Origin: Paractinoplanes bogorensis
GTDB lineage: Bacteria; Actinomycetota; Actinomycetes; Mycobacteriales; Micromonosporaceae
Direction of reading: 5' to 3'
NCBI RefSeq assembly: GCF_018829635.1
Contig: NZ_JAHKKG010000010.1
Span: 389,146-453,145 of the forward strand
Length of the DNA: 64,000 bases
Shown here: piece after piece, positions 7,454-16,219 of the stretch
Numbering within the stretch: the stretch's first letter is position 1
Layout of the letters: every line of letters starts with the position of its first letter
Position numbers and translations under genes: made by a program
Notes under the pieces: generated by a model
Seen by the model: only the letters and a program-made list of their open reading frames with translations
Database searches by the model: none
What the model was told of the DNA's origin: nothing

Positions 7454-8368
7454 TCAAGCGATCGCCGACACCACAGCCTTGGTAGCCGCGGCGATCAGCG
7501 CGTCGTCCCCCGTCCCGCCGTCGGTCTGGACGGCGATGACCAGGGGCCCACCGGTAGGAGGCCACACGACCGCGATGTCGTTGCGGGTCCCGTGCCCGCC
7601 GCTACCCGTCTTGTCGCCGACCTTCCAGCCCGTCGGCACCCCGGCCCGGATCAGCGCGTCCCCAGTGGTGTTGCCGACCAGCAGCTCGGTCAGCTTGTCG
7701 CGCCGATCCGGCGGCAGCACGTCACCGAGCACCATCCGTCGCAGGTCTTCGGCGAGCGCCCGCGGAGTGCTCGTATCCCGCTTGTCGCCCGGCGTGGCCT
7801 CGTTCAGTGTCGGCTCGGAGCGGCTGACGATCGTGGTCTTGTCGCCGATCGCCCGCAGTTCGCGTTGCAGGCCCGCCGGTCCGCCGATCTGCTCGAGCAG
7901 CAGGTTGGCCGCGGTGTTGTCGCTGTATTGCACGGCCGCCGCGATCAAGGCGTCAATCGTCATCCCGGTGCTCACGTGCTTGGCCGTGATCGGAGCCCAT
8001 TCGAGCAAATCCGTTTTCCCGTACGCGATGACGCGCCGACGATCGTCATCACTCATTCGCCGCAGCAGCACACCGGCCAGCAGCGCCTTGAACGTCGAGG
8101 CGTGCGCGAACCGTTCGTCGGCGCGGTACGACATCGTCCGTCCGCTAGCGGTGTCGATCGCGTGCACGCCCACCCGCGCCCCGAACTGTTTCTCCAGCCC
8201 GCTCAACGGAAGAGCGGGCGCTGGGGACGACACGGGGGCGGGCGGCGCGGACGACGACGGCGGGGCGGGCGGCGCGGCGTCGCTGTCGGCGCCGCTGCAA
8301 CCACTCAGGACCGCGACAGCGAGGACGAGCCGGGCAAATCGCATCATGCCCCGATTGAACACGGTCAC
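7454..8368 (-). CDS. Class A (serine) beta-lactamase lipoprotein
   Basis: This 304-residue precursor has a lipobox (AVLSGC) and a Pro/Ser/Ala-rich spacer, then a class A beta-lactamase domain with every catalytic motif. These are STFK (nucleophile Ser91 of the precursor), SDN (YSDNTAAN), the omega-loop EPTLN (Glu and Asn of Ambler 166/170) and KTGSGG. It should hydrolyse penicillins or cephalosporins at the outer face of the membrane, though its spectrum cannot be predicted. The GTG at 8368 overlaps the stop of the upstream carboxylesterase gene (GTGA) and has AGGGG upstream, so the two are translationally coupled. An ATG at 8347 is an alternative start. The downstream gene is convergent. Confidence 0.93.
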   Translation of the reverse strand: MTVFNRGMMRFARLVLAVAVLSGCSGADSDAAPPAPPSSSAPPAPVSSPAPALPLSGLEKQFGARVGVHAIDTASGRTMSYRADERFAHASTFKALLAGVLLRRMSDDDRRRVIAYGKTDLLEWAPITAKHVSTGMTIDALIAAAVQYSDNTAANLLLEQIGGPAGLQRELRAIGDKTTIVSRSEPTLNEATPGDKRDTSTPRALAEDLRRMVLGDVLPPDRRDKLTELLVGNTTGDALIRAGVPTGWKVGDKTGSGGHGTRNDIAVVWPPTGGPLVIAVQTDGGTGDDALIAAATKAVVSAIA

Positions 8369-10125
8369 GCGATCGGCCCCTCGTACGCCATCCAGAAGTC
8401 GACGGCACTCGCCCGCGGACGCGGTCTGACCGCGGTGTCGTCACCGAACTCCATCACCCGGTCAGGCGCCCGTTCCACCGTGGGCCACGCGGGCAGTCCG
8501 GCCCCGTTCGGGTCTCCCCCACGCACGAAGTTGATCCAGTACGCACTCATCGTGTCCCGCAGCCGAAAATCCACCGGCCCGTAGTCAGCCCTCCCGTCGC
8601 GCCCCAGGTTGTCGTAGGCGTACATCACCTCGGCGCCGTGATAGGCCCCGAACTTCGCCAGCCCGTCCTCCGGCGGCACCCGCGTGAAGAAGTAGAGATA
8701 GGCCGGCGCCCGTCCGGTCTCGGACTGCAGCCGGGCCCAGCGATGCATGGCCCGCGTCATGACCCGGTCGGTGTCGGCGCGCAGCCGCGACTCGAGCACC
8801 TGCTCCTCCGTACGCCCCGGGTACAGGCCCAGGAAATCCCGCCCGTACTTCTCCCGCACCTCTTTCCCGTACGTGCCGACGTCGGTGTCCGGCGGACTGG
8901 CCAGCGCGAGCGAGGCCTCGTCGGCGTTGCTACCGACCAGAATCGGAACGTCGAGTTGTTCACCCGCCGCGTAGATCTCGGCCGGCGGCCGGGGCAGCAC
9001 ATACCCGTCGACCGAGGGACGCCAATGCGACTTGAGCTCGTCGGCCGCCTCCCGGACCCGGTCGGCCGGCATCATGCGCATCTCGTCGATCGTCGCCCCA
9101 CCGAGCCGCTCGGAAAGCTGACGCCCCGCGTGCTCGGCCACCGCCCGGGTGTCGCCCTGGTCGCCCCGCCCGGTGTCGCCGGTGGTGCCCATGCAGGCGC
9201 CGCTCCCACCGATGATGCCGTGCACGAGTCCCCGGGCCAGCGGCGTCGCCCCCAGCGCACAGACGCTCTCGCCACCGGCCGACTCCCCCGCGATCGTCAC
9301 CCGCCCCGGATCGCCCCCGAACGCCGTGATGTTGTCCCGGATCCACCGCAGCGCGGCCACCTGGTCCAGAAGCCCGAAGTTGCTCTCCCCTGCGGCGAGC
9401 TCAGGATGGGCGAGAAAGCCGAACACCCCCAGCCGATAGTTCAGCGTCACGGTGATGATGTCGCCGCGCGCCGCGAGGGCCTCACCGTCGTACAGGGGCA
9501 GCGCCCCCGAGCCGGTAGCGAACCCACCACCCGGGATGTAGACAAGCACCGGCCGTTTCGCGGTGGCGGTGGTAGGCCGCCAGACGTTGAGGGTCAGGCT
9601 GTCCTCGCTCACCGGATAGGGGTTGAGCAACGTGTCCTCCAGCGGAACCTCAACGATCCGGCTCAGCGCACGGCTCCGAAACGTGGAGGTGGCCTGCACG
9701 GGAACCGCCGAAAACCGTTCCGCCGCAAAGACTTCGGAACGTCGCGGGGCAGGCTGCGGCGCACGCCAGCGCCATTCGCCGACCGGGGCCTGCGCGTAGG
9801 GAAGACCCGCAAACACTTCCACCGTACGGTCGTCGTTCGTGACACCGGTGACAGGCCCTTCGCGGGTAATGACCTCCGCAGTCGGCCGCCGGTCTTCACC
9901 TCCAGCCACCCGGGTCTGCGGCGGCGGATGGGCCACAATCGCCGTGCCACATACCAGAATCGCAGCCGCCAACCACGCACTTCTCCGCGGCGGGCCGGCC
10001 GGCCGCCGCGCGATCAGGCCGAGCGCGACCAGCAGTCCCACGACGAGAACCCAGCCCCACCACGGGCTGCGGTTGAGCCAGAGCAGACCGAATCCGAGCA
10101 GGGCGATCGGGATGAGCGGAAGCAT
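8365..10125 (-). CDS. Type-B carboxylesterase with N-terminal membrane anchor
   Basis: The 586-residue protein begins with two or three hydrophobic segments (LIPIALLGFGLLWL, WGWVLVVGLLVALGLIA, AAAILVCGTAIVA). An alpha/beta-hydrolase of the carboxylesterase/pnbA family follows, displayed outside the membrane. Family motifs are FAGLPYAQAPVGEWRW, SEDSLTLNVWRP, the oxyanion loop PGGGF, and GESAGGES with nucleophile Ser282. The acid is expected in the NADEAS region and the His in GAYHGAE. It overlaps the beta-lactamase start, forming a two-gene operon. ATG 10125 is used; a TTG at 10140 would add five residues. The membrane anchor is unusual for this family, which is usually cytosolic or fully secreted. 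Confidence 0.88.
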   Translation of the reverse strand: MLPLIPIALLGFGLLWLNRSPWWGWVLVVGLLVALGLIARRPAGPPRRSAWLAAAILVCGTAIVAHPPPQTRVAGGEDRRPTAEVITREGPVTGVTNDDRTVEVFAGLPYAQAPVGEWRWRAPQPAPRRSEVFAAERFSAVPVQATSTFRSRALSRIVEVPLEDTLLNPYPVSEDSLTLNVWRPTTATAKRPVLVYIPGGGFATGSGALPLYDGEALAARGDIITVTLNYRLGVFGFLAHPELAAGESNFGLLDQVAALRWIRDNITAFGGDPGRVTIAGESAGGESVCALGATPLARGLVHGIIGGSGACMGTTGDTGRGDQGDTRAVAEHAGRQLSERLGGATIDEMRMMPADRVREAADELKSHWRPSVDGYVLPRPPAEIYAAGEQLDVPILVGSNADEASLALASPPDTDVGTYGKEVREKYGRDFLGLYPGRTEEQVLESRLRADTDRVMTRAMHRWARLQSETGRAPAYLYFFTRVPPEDGLAKFGAYHGAEVMYAYDNLGRDGRADYGPVDFRLRDTMSAYWINFVRGGDPNGAGLPAWPTVERAPDRVMEFGDDTAVRPRPRASAVDFWMAYEGPIA

Positions 10126-10202
10126 CGGCCGAGTCGACAACGTGTTCCCACCACAGAGTCAAGGCTGGACTGTGTTCCGACCACCGGGTGTCCACTGGGC
10201 GC

Positions 10203-10826
10203 ATGTCCCTGCCCGAGTCGCTCTTCCTGCTCAGTCTCCGCCCGGACAAGGGCCGCCTCGACGACGACAGCGCCGCCGTCCGCGGTTCCCTGCTGCGCTC
10301 GGCGGCGCTGGCCGAGCTGCGCCTGCGCGGCCTGCTGCGCGACCACGACGGTCACCCCGAGCGCACCGACGCAGCACCGGCCCAGCCGCTGGAGCCGTTC
10401 CTGACCGAGGTACTCGACGACGTCCGTCCCGATCGCCGCCACGGCTGGTTCGAGCTGGTGCACAACAGATCAGACAAGGCCGAGGCCACCGTACGGGACC
10501 AGCTCGCCGCCAACCGCACCATCATCGTCGAGACGCACCGCGTGCTGGGCCTGCTCCCCACACAGCGCCTCACCCTGACCGATCCCACTCCCGTCGAGGC
10601 CCTGCGCGACCGGGTCCGCCGCGCACTGCACCAGGACGCCCCGATCGAGGACGCGCTGCTGGCCGTCCTGGCCGCAGACGGCAACGTGAGCACCGTCTAC
10701 CGCTGGCGCGATCTGCGGGGTCAGTCGTCCGCACTACGGGCCCTACGCCAGCGAATCGACCGCGAACTGACCGGCTTGCGCCCGGCCACCGAGGCCGCGA
10801 TAGCCGTGCAGCGCTCACCCGCGTAA
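10203..10826 (+). CDS. GPP34 (GOLPH3-like) family protein, second copy
   Basis: This 207-residue protein has the GPP34 start SLPESLFLLSLRPDKGRLDDDS, SAALAELRLRGLL and a C-terminal helical half (IEDALLAVLAADGNVSTVYRW). It is the second GPP34 gene within 5 kb and is clearly diverged from the copy at 5899-6540. The ATG at 10203 places SLPESLFLL at the N-terminus as in the family; a GTG at 10188 is less likely. It is divergent from the carboxylesterase/beta-lactamase operon, with a 77-bp gap. The role is unknown; peripheral membrane association is inferred from the family. Confidence 0.82.
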   Translation: MSLPESLFLLSLRPDKGRLDDDSAAVRGSLLRSAALAELRLRGLLRDHDGHPERTDAAPAQPLEPFLTEVLDDVRPDRRHGWFELVHNRSDKAEATVRDQLAANRTIIVETHRVLGLLPTQRLTLTDPTPVEALRDRVRRALHQDAPIEDALLAVLAADGNVSTVYRWRDLRGQSSALRALRQRIDRELTGLRPATEAAIAVQRSPA

Positions 10827-10840
10827 TCCGCAGTGGCGAT

Positions 10841-10862
10841 CCGTGGCCGACGAAAGCCACGG
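10841..10862. terminator. Hairpin after second GPP34 gene
   Basis: CCGTGGC (10841-10847) and GCCACGG (10856-10862) form a 7-bp stem with an 8-nt loop, 14 bases after the stop. The rest of the 171-bp gap to the next (convergent) gene shows nothing recognisable. Confidence 0.4.
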
Positions 10863-10997
10863 TCGCATCTCCGGTTCTCGCTCGGCGACGTGGCGCGTGC
10901 GGCCGCTGCCGGTGAAGAAGCGGATCAGGAGTGGCCGTACTGCCCGCGGTGGAACGCGTCGCAGCGACCCATCGCGGTCAAAGGGTGAGTCTGCCTG

Positions 10998-11498
10998 TCA
11001 CAAGAGTTCGAACCGGCCGTGTTCGATCGTGACTGCCACGCCGGTTGCGGCGGTCAGCGCCTGCGCCAGCGCAGCGTCCGCGTCGGCGATGCCCTCGGCC
11101 GGCGGACGAAGGTGTTCGCCGATGACGGTGACGCCGTCGAAGTCGATGTCCAGGTCGGCGATCGCACTGACCTGGAAGTTGTGGAACACGCCGGTGCCCG
11201 AGGCGATGGTGGTGAGCAGGGTGGCGGCGCGCTCGAGTTCGGCCCGGCTGTGCCGGCGTTGCTGGACGGAGACGGGGATGTTCCGGCGGCGGGCCTCGTC
11301 GACGATCTGCTGCTGGACGGGGTCGGGCGGTCCGTACCACACCAGAACGGTGGACCCGGCCTGCGCGTCGTTGATCGAGGTGACGTAGCCGCTGTCCTCG
11401 ATGCCGGGCTGGGCGAGAACCCATTCCCGCAGGTCGCTCAGCAGATGCTGGCGGCGCCAGAGAGCCTCTTCCTCAGTCGTCCATTGCTCGGGTGTCAT
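10998..11498 (-). CDS. Hypothetical protein
   Basis: This 166-residue soluble protein is not recognised. It has an N-terminal helical segment (TPEQWTTEEEALWRRQHLLSDLREWVLAQPG), followed by alternating strands and helices (STVLVWYGPPDPVQQQIVDEARRRNIPVSVQQRRHSRAELERAATLL). No signal peptide or transmembrane segment is seen. The pattern of a beta strand then a helix over residues 45-110 is reminiscent of small ferredoxin-like alpha/beta folds, but this is only an impression. The 265 bp upstream to the next gene hold no clear element apart from a weak TATAGG at 11733. Confidence 0.65.
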   Translation of the reverse strand: MTPEQWTTEEEALWRRQHLLSDLREWVLAQPGIEDSGYVTSINDAQAGSTVLVWYGPPDPVQQQIVDEARRRNIPVSVQQRRHSRAELERAATLLTTIASGTGVFHNFQVSAIADLDIDFDGVTVIGEHLRPPAEGIADADAALAQALTAATGVAVTIEHGRFELL

Positions 11499-11763
11499 GA
11501 GGGCCTCGCTCTGCCTCGCATTGTCTCGCCCTCCGATCGTCGCGGACAGGCCATCGGGCCAGAGTAGGTGTCCGACCGAGCGTTACTCGCTCGTTGTGGC
11601 TTCGGTTACGCCGACGGCGGTTGCCTGCGGAGCCGCGGCTGGAGATCGAGGGCTCGGCCGGCGAGTCAGCGCTCGGCCGTGACCGCGTAGGAGACGGTGG
11701 CGCCGACAGAAGGCGTTGTCAATGACGTAGACTATAGGTGTGACGCCGGGGTAGCGTGCGGCC

Positions 11764-12657
11764 ATGTCTTGGGAAGCGGTCGACGCGGTTCGCTCCGACG
11801 TGGTTCGGGACGGGGTGCGGACGGCGGTGTGGCGGGCCGGGCGGGGATCGCCGGTGCTGCTGTTGCACGGCTATCCGCAATGCCACCTGATGTGGCGGCA
11901 CGTGGCCGCCGACCTGGCTCGCGACCACGAAGTCGTGGTGACCGACCTGCGGGGTTACGGCGCGTCGTCGGCCCCGCCGGATGATGCTGAGCACACCGTC
12001 TACAGCAAGCGTGAGATGGCCGCCGACCAGGCGCGGGTGATGCGCGAGCTCGGGCACGAGCGGTTCGCGGTGGTCGGGCACGACCGGGGTGGCCGGGTGG
12101 CCCATCGGCTCGCGCTCGACTTCCCGGAGGAGGTCACCTCGGTCGCGGTCCTCGACATCGTGCCCACCCTGCACATGTACGAGCATGTCGACCGGGCCAT
12201 GGCCGAGACCTACTTCCACTGGTTCCTGCTCAGCCGGCCGGCGCCGCTGCCCGAGGAGCTGATCGGGGCCGCGCCGGACGCCTGGATCGCCGGCCGGTTC
12301 CGGGGGCGGCACGCGGGGGGCCGGGTCATCGAGGCCGAGGCGATCGAGGCGTACGCCCGTTACTTCCGGCGCCCGGCGACGATCGCCGCCTCGTGTGCCG
12401 ACTACCGAGCCGCCGCGACCACCGACCTCGCGCACGACCGGGCCGACCGTGCGGCCCGCCGCCGGCTCGGCATGCCCGTGCTCGCGGCCTGGGGCGCGAC
12501 GAGCTATGTCGGGCGGCACTTCGACGTGTCCGGCACCTGGCGCGCGGTCGCCGACCACGTGACCGGGCGGGCCCTGCCGGCCGATCATTACGTGCCCGAG
12601 GAGGCGCCGGTCGAACTGTGCGAGGCCCTGCGCGAATTCTGGAGGGTGCCACGATGA
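11764..12657 (+). CDS. Haloacetate/fluoroacetate dehalogenase-like alpha/beta-hydrolase
   Basis: The 297-residue protein aligns by eye along its whole length with fluoroacetate dehalogenases (HGYPQCHLMWRHVA, DLRGYG, GHDRGGR, VLDIVPT, HW, DYRAA). All known active-site positions are present. They are nucleophile Asp107, the carboxylate-binding Arg108 and Arg111, an Asp in VLDI, and His275. The halide/fluoride pocket residues His152, Trp153 and Tyr214 are also there. The family hydrolyses C-halogen bonds of 2-haloacetates to glycolate; the pocket suggests even C-F could be a substrate. It heads a three-gene operon with M20 and S9 peptidases through ATGA overlaps, an unusual partnership. An epoxide hydrolase is the alternative, but the His-Trp pair argues against that. 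Confidence 0.85.
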   Translation: MSWEAVDAVRSDVVRDGVRTAVWRAGRGSPVLLLHGYPQCHLMWRHVAADLARDHEVVVTDLRGYGASSAPPDDAEHTVYSKREMAADQARVMRELGHERFAVVGHDRGGRVAHRLALDFPEEVTSVAVLDIVPTLHMYEHVDRAMAETYFHWFLLSRPAPLPEELIGAAPDAWIAGRFRGRHAGGRVIEAEAIEAYARYFRRPATIAASCADYRAAATTDLAHDRADRAARRRLGMPVLAAWGATSYVGRHFDVSGTWRAVADHVTGRALPADHYVPEEAPVELCEALREFWRVPR

Positions 12658-13733
12658 AGGACCGCCTCGGCCACCTGGTCGGCCTCGAGACCCCCTCCGG
12701 GGACGCGGCCCGCCTGACCGCCGCGTACGACCTGGTGTCCGCCTGGTTCGCACGGCTCGGCCGGGCGCCGGAACGGGTCGTCGTCGACGGCGTCCCGCAC
12801 CTCTACTGGGCGCCGTTGTCGAGCCACAGCGTGCTGTTGCTGGGCCACATCGACACCGTGTGGCCGGCGGGCACCGTGGACCGCCGGCCGTTCACGGTGA
12901 CCGGCGACCGGGTGACCGGGCCGGGCGTGTTCGACATGAAGGCGGGCGTGGTCCTGGCCGCCGAGGCGGTCGCCCGCGTCGCCGACCCGTCGGGGGTGGC
13001 CGTGCTGCTCACCGGGGACGAGGAGGTCGGCTCGGTGACGTCGCGGGCACTGCTGGAACGGGCGGCCTCGGGCTGCCGGGCCGTGCTGGTGACCGAACCC
13101 AGCCTGGACGGCGATCTCAAGACCGCCCGCAAAGGCTGCGCCTCGTACGAGGTGACGTTCTCGGGCCGGGCCGCCCACGCGGGGCTGGAGCCGGAGCGGG
13201 GACACAACGCCCTGGCCGAGATGGCGGCACTCGTCACGCATTGCGCGACCCTCGCCGACCGTGCGAGGGAAACCACCGTGACCCCGACTCTGGCCGTCGC
13301 CGGATCCGCGCTCAACGTGGTGCCCGCCTCGGCTCGGCTGACGCTCGACGTGCGGTCGTGGGACCTGGCCGAACTCGAGCGGGTGGACGCCGCCGTGCGT
13401 GGCTTCCGGACCGGCGACCCGGCCGTCACCATCGAGGTCGGCGGCGGCGTCAACCGGCCCCCGATGCCCGTCTCGGCCTCGGCCGGACTGGCCGGGCTGG
13501 CCCAGCGACTCGCCGCCGGACTCGGGCTGGCCGTGCCGGGCACGGTGGCCGCCGGTGGCGCGTCCGACGGCAACTTCACCGCCGCCCTCGGCATCCCCAC
13601 ACTCGACGGGCTGGGCGCGATCGGCGGTGGCGCCCACGCCGAGTCCGAATGGGTCGACCTGCCCTCCCTCGAAGGCCGGGCCGCCCTGCTGACCGCCCTG
13701 ATCGACGCCCTGCACACCGGAGGAGAAGCATGA
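12654..13733 (+). CDS. M20-family metallopeptidase (glutamate carboxypeptidase-like)
   Basis: This 359-residue protein has the M20 zinc site: GHIDTV (His and Asp ligands), DMKAGV, the catalytic/ligand Glu pair TGDEEVGS, and a C-terminal His in GGGAHAESEWV. The inserted dimerisation domain (GCASYEVTFSGRAAHAGLEPERGHNALAEM) is typical of carboxypeptidase G2/ArgE/DapE relatives. It would remove a C-terminal residue from, or deacylate, N-acyl amino acids or dipeptides in the cytosol. The start ATG overlaps the dehalogenase stop (ATGA), and its own stop overlaps the next start. Substrate is not determined by sequence. Confidence 0.9.
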   Translation: MKDRLGHLVGLETPSGDAARLTAAYDLVSAWFARLGRAPERVVVDGVPHLYWAPLSSHSVLLLGHIDTVWPAGTVDRRPFTVTGDRVTGPGVFDMKAGVVLAAEAVARVADPSGVAVLLTGDEEVGSVTSRALLERAASGCRAVLVTEPSLDGDLKTARKGCASYEVTFSGRAAHAGLEPERGHNALAEMAALVTHCATLADRARETTVTPTLAVAGSALNVVPASARLTLDVRSWDLAELERVDAAVRGFRTGDPAVTIEVGGGVNRPPMPVSASAGLAGLAQRLAAGLGLAVPGTVAAGGASDGNFTAALGIPTLDGLGAIGGGAHAESEWVDLPSLEGRAALLTALIDALHTGGEA

Positions 13734-15490
13734 CCGACAAGTGGTTCACGACTCCGCGGCTGCGGACGGTCCGGCCGGTCCGCGGCCGCAGGACCGAGGC
13801 GGCCCTGCTGATCGAGGAAGGGCGTGCCGGGACGACCGGCCGCATCTGGCCCGGCGGAGAAGGGGAGCTGCTCCCGTTCGAGGTGCCGCTCGACGCCGAG
13901 CTCACCCCCGACCTGCGCCATGTGCTCATGTTGGACGACGACGGCGGCAGCGAGGTCGGCCACCTGGTCGCGCGGCCGGTCGACGGTGGTCCCGCCGTCG
14001 ATCTGACCCCGGACCGGGAGCCGTACGTGTTGCGCGGGCTGGACGTCGGTGCCGAATCCGTGCTGATCACGGCGGTGGACGAGGCGGGCTTCCACGCCGT
14101 GCTCATCCCGGCCGCCCGTACGGTGTGGTCGTCCCCGCACGAGGCCTGGTACGCCCGGCTGTCCGCCGACGGCCGCACGATGTGCATCGACTCGACCGAT
14201 CACAACCCGGGCGTCCGTCGTACGGCGGTGACAGTGGTCGACGTGGCCACCGGTGACACCGTCGCGGTTCTCGACGACCTGCCGACCGGCCCGGTTCGCG
14301 CGACCCGATTCAGCCCGGAACCGGGCGACACTCGGCTGCTGGTGAGCACCGAACGGTCCGGATACGCGCGACCGGCGGTGTGGAACTACGCGACCGGTGC
14401 CCGCACCGACCTCGAACCGGCCGGCGTCGAGGGCGAACTGATCCCGCTCGACTGGCACGCGGCGACCGGCCGGGTTCTGGCCCTGCACGTCGACGAGGGC
14501 CGGCACCGCCTGCTGGTGCTCGACGAACGCGACGGGCGGATCCTCGACGTCGTCGACGAGCCCGGCGCCTACGCCAACCCGGATGTGGCCGACGTGCACG
14601 ACTGGCAGTGGGCCTCGTACTTCGCGCCCGACGGCACGCTGCGGGTGCTGCGGTCGAGGTGGGACCAGCCGGTGCAGGTGGTCGGCCTGATCGACCCGGC
14701 CCCGGTCCCGCCCGGGGTACGTCTCGATTCGCACATGGTCACCAGCGCCGACGGCTCGAAGGTTCAGGTGTGGTGGGCGCGCCCGCCCGGTAATAAAAAA
14801 TGCGGCACCATCCTGGAGATCCACGGCGGCCCGAACCTGGTGCACGTCGACGAGTACTCCCCGACGGCACAGGCCTGGCTGGACGCCGGTTTCGCGTACG
14901 CGGCGGTCAACTACCGGGGGTCGGTGACGTTCGGCCGGGCCTTCCGCGAGGGGTTCTGGCGGGCCGGGGTGGAGCCGGAGCTGGCCGACGTACGGGCGGC
15001 TCTCGACTTTCTCCGCGAGCAGGGCGTGGCCCGGCCCGAGTCGACCTTCGTGACCGGGGCCTCGTACGGCGGGCACATGACCCTGCAGTGCCTGGGCCGG
15101 CTGCCGGACGACTTCGCCGGCGGGTTCGCGCACGTCGCCATGGCCGACTGGGCGTCGGCGTTCGACGAGATGAACCCGGCCGTCCGCGGCGTGTGGATGA
15201 CCTGGGTCGGCGGCGACGCCGAGGCGATCGCCCGGTTCTCGGCCATCACCTATGTCGGCCAGGTGCGCGGCTCGGTCTGGCTCAACCAGGGCAGCCGCGA
15301 CACCCGGACGCCCGGCACCCAGATCCAGCGGTACGCCGACGCGCTGGCCGCGGCCGGCGGTGACGTGGTGCTGCACTGGTTCGACGCGGGCCACGAGCCG
15401 ACCGGACTGGACCGCGAACGTGCCGACCACGAGACGATGCTGGCCCTCACCCGGCGGACGGAAAAGCGTCAGTCTTGGGAAGACAGCTGA
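13730..15490 (+). CDS. S9-family prolyl oligopeptidase-like serine peptidase
   Basis: The 586-residue protein has an N-terminal beta-propeller-like half (repeated strands such as VLMLDDDGG, RHRLLVLDERDGRILDV). A C-terminal alpha/beta-hydrolase peptidase domain follows, with EIHGGPN, a GASYGGHM nucleophile elbow (Ser445), NQGSRDTRTP carrying the likely Asp, and DAGHEP carrying His. Acyl-aminoacyl-peptidase/dipeptidyl-peptidase relatives cleave short peptides. It lies third in the operon after the M20 gene, with ATGA overlap and GGAGG before the start. Its last 22 bases overlap the convergent TetR gene. No signal peptide is seen, so it is probably cytosolic and acts on imported peptides. Confidence 0.9.
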   Translation: MTDKWFTTPRLRTVRPVRGRRTEAALLIEEGRAGTTGRIWPGGEGELLPFEVPLDAELTPDLRHVLMLDDDGGSEVGHLVARPVDGGPAVDLTPDREPYVLRGLDVGAESVLITAVDEAGFHAVLIPAARTVWSSPHEAWYARLSADGRTMCIDSTDHNPGVRRTAVTVVDVATGDTVAVLDDLPTGPVRATRFSPEPGDTRLLVSTERSGYARPAVWNYATGARTDLEPAGVEGELIPLDWHAATGRVLALHVDEGRHRLLVLDERDGRILDVVDEPGAYANPDVADVHDWQWASYFAPDGTLRVLRSRWDQPVQVVGLIDPAPVPPGVRLDSHMVTSADGSKVQVWWARPPGNKKCGTILEIHGGPNLVHVDEYSPTAQAWLDAGFAYAAVNYRGSVTFGRAFREGFWRAGVEPELADVRAALDFLREQGVARPESTFVTGASYGGHMTLQCLGRLPDDFAGGFAHVAMADWASAFDEMNPAVRGVWMTWVGGDAEAIARFSAITYVGQVRGSVWLNQGSRDTRTPGTQIQRYADALAAAGGDVVLHWFDAGHEPTGLDRERADHETMLALTRRTEKRQSWEDS

Positions 15491-16176
15491 CGGGCGCGCT
15501 GCTCGATCGCGTCCAGCAGCAGCTCGATGCCCTCCTCGTAGACCGTCGGGTCGCCGATGCCGTGCAGATGCTCGGCGACCTGGGCGATCCGCGGATATTG
15601 CTCGGGGTCGACCTCGGCGTAGCTGGTGCGCCAGGCCATCTCGTCGGCCCGGCGCAGGGTGGCCGGCAGCGCCGTCACGGCGGCCTCGATCGAGGACAGG
15701 CTGCGCACGAAGTTGCCGAACACCCGCAGGTAGAGCACGGCCTCGGTGGGCGGCAGCCCGGCCCGCAGCAGCGCGTCGAGCGCCAGTTCCACGTTGGCGA
15801 ACTCGGTCGGCCGACGGGTCGTGCGGGCGGCCATCTGCTGGGCGAACTCCGGATAGCGCAGATAGTGCTGGTGGATGCTGTCGGACAGTGACTTGAGATC
15901 GCTGCGCCAGTCGTCGGTCGGGACGTGCTTGCCGCCGTACGACTCGTTGCGCAGCGCGTCGATCAGCTCGAGGACCAGCTCGTCCTTGTCGCGGAAGTGC
16001 CGGTAGATCGACGTCGGGTGGGCGTCGAGCTCCTCGCCCAGCGCCTGGAACGTCAGGCCCTCCAGCCCGCTGCGCACGGCCACCGTCTTGGCGGCCTGGA
16101 TGATCACGTCGCGACTGAGGCTGTCGCGTGCGCGCCGGGGCCGTCGGGGTCGCTCGCTGGCGGCTGGCTTCACCAT
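15469..16176 (-). CDS. TetR-family transcriptional regulator
   Basis: The 235-residue protein carries a basic N-terminal tail and a TetR helix-turn-helix (SRDVIIQAAKTVAVRSGLEGLTFQALGEELDAHPTSIYRHFRDKDELVLELIDAL). A ~160-residue helical ligand-binding domain follows. It is divergent to the peptide-type ABC importer and convergent with the peptidase operon, overlapping the latter by 22 bp. The 173-bp upstream gap holds an inverted repeat at 16220-16240, a likely operator. It probably represses the importer operon and perhaps itself; the inducer is unknown. Confidence 0.9.
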   Translation of the reverse strand: MVKPAASERPRRPRRARDSLSRDVIIQAAKTVAVRSGLEGLTFQALGEELDAHPTSIYRHFRDKDELVLELIDALRNESYGGKHVPTDDWRSDLKSLSDSIHQHYLRYPEFAQQMAARTTRRPTEFANVELALDALLRAGLPPTEAVLYLRVFGNFVRSLSSIEAAVTALPATLRRADEMAWRTSYAEVDPEQYPRIAQVAEHLHGIGDPTVYEEGIELLLDAIEQRARQLSSQD

Positions 16177-16219
16177 GAACGCATCCTATTCCCCCGCAGT
16201 CACGGCGTACGTCTTCGCG

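Noticed and set aside
11583..11763. Small frames in the gap before the dehalogenase gene
   Set aside because: They have no ribosome site or protein-like composition. The only signal is a TATAGG at 11733 without a matching -35, too weak to list as a promoter.
12803..15430. 875-codon open frame on the minus strand across the M20 and S9 peptidase genes
   Set aside because: It is antisense to two genes with complete catalytic motifs and translates to low-complexity Arg/Gly/His/Val-rich sequence with no family features, a normal by-product of high GC.
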